From NCBI GenBank assembly GCA_017451915.1, contig JAFTNJ010000023.1:1-64000 (forward strand): a stretch of 64,000 nucleotides of DNA. The letters run 5' to 3'. Under the pieces are notes generated by a model. It made no database searches, was not told the DNA's origin, and was given only the letters and a program-made list of their open reading frames with translations. This stretch comes from Clostridia bacterium. GTDB lineage: Bacteria > Bacillota > Clostridia > Oscillospirales > CAG-272. The translations under genes and the position numbers were made by a program. Position 1 is the first letter of the stretch. Each line of letters begins with the position of its first letter. Positions 60,284 to 64,000 of this stretch are shown here, in pieces.

Positions 60284-61666
60284 ATGTACGTAATTCTCGC
60301 AATTTTGATCTTTGGCTTTTTGATCTTTATTCATGAGCTGGGGCATTTTCTCGTGGCCCGTATGTGCGGAGTACAAATTTTAGAATTTGCCATTGGCATG
60401 GGTCCCAAGCTCCTTTCCAAAAAATCCAAAAAATCAGGGACAGTGTATTCGCTTCGTTTATTTCCCCTTGGCGGATTCGTCAGTATGCTTGGAGAAAACG
60501 GCATGGAGGCCGTGCAGGGGGAAAACGGGGAAGGGGAGGCGCAAAGCATCCTCATTAACAACGAAATCCCCGAGGAGGCGGAGGATCAAGAGCCTTCTAC
60601 CAAAGAACCCGTAGCCCAAAACGAGGATCCCCGCTCGTACAGCAATCAAAGCGTTTGGAAGCGGATTCTGATCTCGGTAGCAGGCCCTTTGATGAACCTT
60701 TTGTTGGGATTGGTCCTGATGCTTGTTTTTGTAATCGCCTCGGCCTCTCAAGGCCCCCTGGGATCCAACCGCGTGGCCGCTTTCTACGTCACTTACACCG
60801 CGGAGGAAGCGCATCACGGCCTGCAGGCGGGGGATTATATCGTTGGTATCGACAACCTTCCCGTGCAGTCTTACGCGCAACTTCTGGAGCACGTCGAAAA
60901 CGGGGAGAGCGGAGTCTTTTCCTTGGTGATCGCAAGAGCGGGAGAAGAGAACAGTATTATTCTAAACGACGTTCCACTGAATGCCGACCTTTTAAAGACT
61001 TCTTTTGACTATTCTCGCAGTGAGCAATGCGGGCTCAAAGTAAACGATCAGATCATCAAGGTCAACAAAACGCCCATCCATACGCAAAACGAACTGTGGT
61101 ATGAGGTTATGAACCAAGGCTATCGGCCATTCAGCCTTACGGTGATCCGGGATGGAGAACGCTTGGTTTTGGAGAACGTGATTGTTCCCACCTTTGAGGA
61201 TAGCGGCTCGGTATTTGGGGACGTAGACTTTCAGGTTTGGGCCGAGAAGCCCATGGAAGGACATTCCACCATGCCCGGAGTGGGCGTTCTGTTAAAGCAC
61301 ACCTGGTTCCTCTCGGTCTCCACCGTGAAAATGGTCTATGATTCTTTGGGCGGATTGTTCTCGGGACGCTTTGGCGTTGAGGCGGTTTCGGGGCCCGTGG
61401 GCATTACCCAAACCATTACCACCGTTGCCAAGACCGGCCTGTTGAACGTCTTGTATCTGGTGATCGTGATCTCCATCAATCTGGGAATCATGAACCTCCT
61501 GCCGGTCCCGGGCCTGGACGGAGGACATCTGTTGATCTATTTTGTGGAAGTGATTCGACGCAAGCCCATGAAAAAAGAGCTGGAAGGCGTTATCAATTTT
61601 GTTGGCTTGATCATTCTTTTAACACTGGCGGTGCTCATCGCCATTAAGGACATTATAAACCTATGA
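60284..61666 (+). CDS. rseP: Site-2 protease RseP family metalloprotease
   Basis: Intramembrane zinc protease that cuts regulatory membrane proteins. Zinc motif H17-E-L-G-H21 in the first membrane helix, GMGPKLLS, LFPLGGFVSMLGE near 65, a long acidic stretch (about 70-115, ENGMEAVQGENGEGEAQS and EEAEDQEPSTKEP) between there and the second helix, two PDZ-like regions, and the C-terminal NLGIMNLLPVPGLDGGHLL (third zinc ligand Asp in LDGG). 460 residues, longer than typical. Its stop overlaps ispG as ATGA. Confidence 0.93.
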   Translation: MYVILAILIFGFLIFIHELGHFLVARMCGVQILEFAIGMGPKLLSKKSKKSGTVYSLRLFPLGGFVSMLGENGMEAVQGENGEGEAQSILINNEIPEEAEDQEPSTKEPVAQNEDPRSYSNQSVWKRILISVAGPLMNLLLGLVLMLVFVIASASQGPLGSNRVAAFYVTYTAEEAHHGLQAGDYIVGIDNLPVQSYAQLLEHVENGESGVFSLVIARAGEENSIILNDVPLNADLLKTSFDYSRSEQCGLKVNDQIIKVNKTPIHTQNELWYEVMNQGYRPFSLTVIRDGERLVLENVIVPTFEDSGSVFGDVDFQVWAEKPMEGHSTMPGVGVLLKHTWFLSVSTVKMVYDSLGGLFSGRFGVEAVSGPVGITQTITTVAKTGLLNVLYLVIVISINLGIMNLLPVPGLDGGHLLIYFVEVIRRKPMKKELEGVINFVGLIILLTLAVLIAIKDIINL

Positions 61667-62757
61667 TTTACAATACTATCAGACGTAAAAGCATTGAGGT
61701 TCCTGTAGGAACCAAGCGCATTGGAGGAACCGCCCCCTTGGCTATTCAATCCATGACCAACACCGATACGCTCGACGTTTCCGCTACCGTAGCGCAAATT
61801 CGGGCATTGGAGGCCAAGGGATGCGACATTGTTCGCATCTCGGTTCCCACCCTGGAGGCCGCAAATACCATCCTTGCCATTAAGGAGGCCGGGGTACAGA
61901 TCCCCATTGTGGCCGACATTCACTTTGATTATAAAATCGCTCTGCGCTGTGCCGAGTTGGGCTTTGACAAGATCCGTATCAATCCCGGCAACATCGGTGA
62001 CGACGCACGGGTCAAGGCGGTTTGCGATGCTTGCCGCGTTCGCAATATTCCCATTCGCATTGGCGTGAACAGCGGTTCTCTGGAAAAGCACATTTTGCAG
62101 CGTCACGGTGCTCCCACCCCCGCTGCGCTGTGTGAAAGCGCGCTTTACCATAGCGCACTTTTGGAAAAGTTTGATTTTTACAACACCGTCATTTCCATCA
62201 AGGCCTCTACCGTGGCCGATATGATGGAGGCCAACCGACGCCTGGCCGAGGCTTGTCCCTACGCTCTGCATCTTGGCGTTACCGAAGCAGGTGGCGGCAA
62301 CCGCGGGCAGATCAAAAGTGCCATTGGCATTGGAGCCCTGTTGTGCGACGGTATCGGTGACACCCTGCGCGTGTCCTTGACCGACGATCCCCTGGAGGAG
62401 GTAGATGCCGCCAAGCAGATCCTGCAAGCGTTGGAGATTGAAGGGCAGTGCGGACTGGACATTGTTAGCTGTCCCACCTGCTCCCGCACCAAGATCCAGT
62501 TGATTCCTCTGGTAAAGCAATTTGAGCAGGCCATTGAAAAGGAAGGTCTTTCCGACGTCCCCGTAAAGGTTGCTCTCATGGGATGCGTAGTCAACGGCCC
62601 CGGGGAAGCCCGCGAGGCCGACGTTGGAATTGCGGGCGGTATTGGGGAAGCCGTGCTCTTCCGTCACGGAGAGATTATTGAAAAAATCCCCGAGGACACC
62701 ATTATCGACCGTTTGATTCAGGAAGTTAAAATCTTAAAAGAACAACGAATGAAATGA
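61663..62757 (+). CDS. ispG: 4-hydroxy-3-methylbut-2-en-1-yl diphosphate synthase
   Basis: MEP-pathway 4Fe-4S enzyme. TIM-barrel: GGTAPLAIQSMTNTDT near residue 21, VPIVADIHFDYKIAL near 84, INPGNIGD near 105; the cluster ligands are in DIVSCPTCSRTK near 268 and MGCVVNGPGEAREADVGIAGG near 305. 364 residues. ATGA overlaps with both rseP and polC suggest coupled translation of the three. Confidence 0.97.
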   Translation: MIYNTIRRKSIEVPVGTKRIGGTAPLAIQSMTNTDTLDVSATVAQIRALEAKGCDIVRISVPTLEAANTILAIKEAGVQIPIVADIHFDYKIALRCAELGFDKIRINPGNIGDDARVKAVCDACRVRNIPIRIGVNSGSLEKHILQRHGAPTPAALCESALYHSALLEKFDFYNTVISIKASTVADMMEANRRLAEACPYALHLGVTEAGGGNRGQIKSAIGIGALLCDGIGDTLRVSLTDDPLEEVDAAKQILQALEIEGQCGLDIVSCPTCSRTKIQLIPLVKQFEQAIEKEGLSDVPVKVALMGCVVNGPGEAREADVGIAGGIGEAVLFRHGEIIEKIPEDTIIDRLIQEVKILKEQRMK

Positions 62758-64000
62758 GTAAAACAATCCTACAAATTTTTAACCGATATACCCCGGACGA
62801 CACCGCAGCCACCCTGCTGCTATCCGCTGATCCGGAAAGCATCAAGCTCCGTGCCGACAAAGAGCAACGCATCGTAGAACTGCAGGCTGCCTTTCCGGCG
62901 GTCATTCCCAAGCAGACCCTGTATCGTATCGAGGCGGCCATTCGTGTTGCCTATGATCTCTGTGCGGTATTGATCTGCCCTCACTATCCCTCCCATCTTT
63001 TTGATAAATCCCAGATTCCCGATATTCTGACCGAAACCAACCGCCGCGGCATTGTGGCAAACGGATTCTTTAATCATTGCAATTATCGGTTGGAGAATCA
63101 GATTCTGGATATTGAGATCCCATTCTCCGAGAGTGGCGTGGAGCTGGTTCACAGCGCCGAAACGCCACAGCTGATGGAGAAATTGATTCTGGAGGAATTT
63201 GGTGTAGCCATTTCGGTGCGAATTCATCAAATGCAAAACAGCGAGGATCTTCTCTCCTATCAAAATTCGGTGCGAGCACAGATGCAGGATCTGGAAAGGG
63301 AAGCCGCTCGCGCGGAGGAGGAATACCACCGTATGCAACAGGCCGCTCCCGTGATCGAGCGTAGCGAGCCGGTGGAGGAGAAGGAAATGCTTCCCCGCGC
63401 CGCATCGATCTACGCCGACGATTTCACGCCTTGTATGAAGGACGGGCACTGTCGCATTGGCAACACCACCTTTGACCTTTCGTCGCCCGAATATATTTAC
63501 GGTGATCCCTTTGAGATCACTCCCGTGGCCATTGCCTCCATCGAGCGTCCCCAAAAGAATATCATCATCCTTGGGGAGGTCTTTAATTTCCAAAAGGAGG
63601 AAAGCCGCTCGGGGGACAAGTTTGACGTCAGCTTTGATATTTATGACGGCAACGCCTCCATCGAGCACCGCAGCTTTGGTCTGGATCCCGAAGAAACCAA
63701 TACGATTTGCGGCATTCTCGGCAACGGAAGTGTGGTTGCCATGCGAGGATACGCCAAACGCATGACGCGAAAAGGGAAGATGGATCCCGACTTTACCTTC
63801 TTCTTTACCGACGTTGCAAAGATTTCCAAGATTGTTCGTAAGGACACCGCCCCCAAAAAGCGAGTGGAGCTGCATTTACATACCACCATGTCCGCCATGG
63901 ACGCGCTGATTGCTCCCGACGTGGCCGTAAAGACCGCGCTGAAGTGGGGACACCCCGCCGTAGCCATCACCGACCACGGCAACGTACAAGCCTATCCCGA
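62754..64000 (+). CDS. polC: DNA polymerase III PolC, N-terminal part (cut by window edge)
   Basis: Partial, 415 codons visible. N-terminal domains of the Gram-positive replicative polymerase: PolC N-terminal region (1-220), then a predicted OB domain near 240-350 (IILGEVFNFQKEESRSGDKFDVSFDIYDG), then the start of the PHP domain with VELHLHTTMSAMDALIAP near 374 and HPAVAITDHGNVQAYP at the edge. Start ATG 62754 overlaps the ispG stop. Catalytic exonuclease and polymerase parts lie outside the window. Confidence 0.94.
   Translation, partial: MSKTILQIFNRYTPDDTAATLLLSADPESIKLRADKEQRIVELQAAFPAVIPKQTLYRIEAAIRVAYDLCAVLICPHYPSHLFDKSQIPDILTETNRRGIVANGFFNHCNYRLENQILDIEIPFSESGVELVHSAETPQLMEKLILEEFGVAISVRIHQMQNSEDLLSYQNSVRAQMQDLEREAARAEEEYHRMQQAAPVIERSEPVEEKEMLPRAASIYADDFTPCMKDGHCRIGNTTFDLSSPEYIYGDPFEITPVAIASIERPQKNIIILGEVFNFQKEESRSGDKFDVSFDIYDGNASIEHRSFGLDPEETNTICGILGNGSVVAMRGYAKRMTRKGKMDPDFTFFFTDVAKISKIVRKDTAPKKRVELHLHTTMSAMDALIAPDVAVKTALKWGHPAVAITDHGNVQAYP

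Overview
The window is a chromosomal segment from a Gram-positive, low- to mid-GC bacterium of the Clostridia, most likely an uncultured gut-type Oscillospirales- or Christensenellales-like lineage. This placement is inferred from gene content and order, not from a database search. Supporting signs are a PolC-type DNA polymerase III at the right edge; the Firmicutes order rpsB-tsf-pyrH-frr-uppS-cdsA-dxr-rseP-ispG-polC; ylxM-ffh-rpsP-khpA; an ECF transporter module next to truA; a T-box before thrS; strong AGGAGG ribosome binding sites; and many promoters of the form TTGACA or TTTACA, 17 bases, TGnTATAAT. A YlmC/YmxH-family protein hints at a sporulating ancestry. No tRNA, rRNA, CRISPR array, intact insertion sequence or prophage was recognised.

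Layout. 1-2.6 kb: a small membrane protein (minus), then a DUF2752 protein and a GT4 glycosyltransferase (plus), ending in stacked hairpins. 2.6-10.5 kb: a minus-strand operon of two AI-2E-type transporters, htpG, a prephenate dehydratase/ACT-like protein, a TSCPD protein and a phosphohexomutase. 10.6-13.3 kb: ispE, a YqhQ/DUF1385 membrane protein and a YwlG-type protein. 13.3-16.1 kb: a methylglyoxal-synthase-like protein that lacks key catalytic residues, a threonine T-box and thrS. 16.2-20.4 kb: an AT-rich orphan gene and a DltC/DltB/DltD-like cassette with a lipoprotein but no DltA. 20.4-23.2 kb: a hypothetical protein, a cupin, a CarD-type regulator and L-lactate dehydrogenase. 23.2-25.6 kb: ylxM-ffh-rpsP-khpA.

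25.6-28.8 kb: a minus-strand operon of a Crp/Fnr regulator and an SsuABC/TauABC-like ABC importer. 28.9-32.1 kb: sugar-nucleotidyltransferase-like gene, galE, galM. 32.1-37.7 kb: D,D-carboxypeptidase, pgi, a small P-loop protein, topB. 37.7-38.9 kb: an AT-rich XRE regulator. 39.1-44.1 kb (minus): DUF951, yfhO, ruvA, ruvB, divergent from 44.2-53.6 kb (plus): ruvC, an RlmI-like methyltransferase, ecfA1-ecfA2-ecfT, truA, a DUF5711 protein, cvpA and a ClpE/ClpC-type unfoldase, with a consensus promoter inside the DUF5711 gene. 53.7-64 kb: ylmC, rpsB-tsf, then the pyrH-to-polC run, with polC cut by the window edge.

The genes cover translation, protein export and quality control, isoprenoid and envelope-lipid synthesis (ispE, dxr, ispG, uppS, cdsA, rseP), the Leloir pathway and upper glycolysis (galE, galM, phosphohexomutase, pgi, ldh), recombination (ruvABC, topB) and nutrient uptake. 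The parts most worth following up are the Dlt-like cassette at 16.9-20.3 kb, the degenerate methylglyoxal synthase at 13.4 kb, the prephenate-dehydratase-like partner of htpG, and the internal promoter and leader RNAs. Most of the remaining window is ordinary housekeeping sequence.
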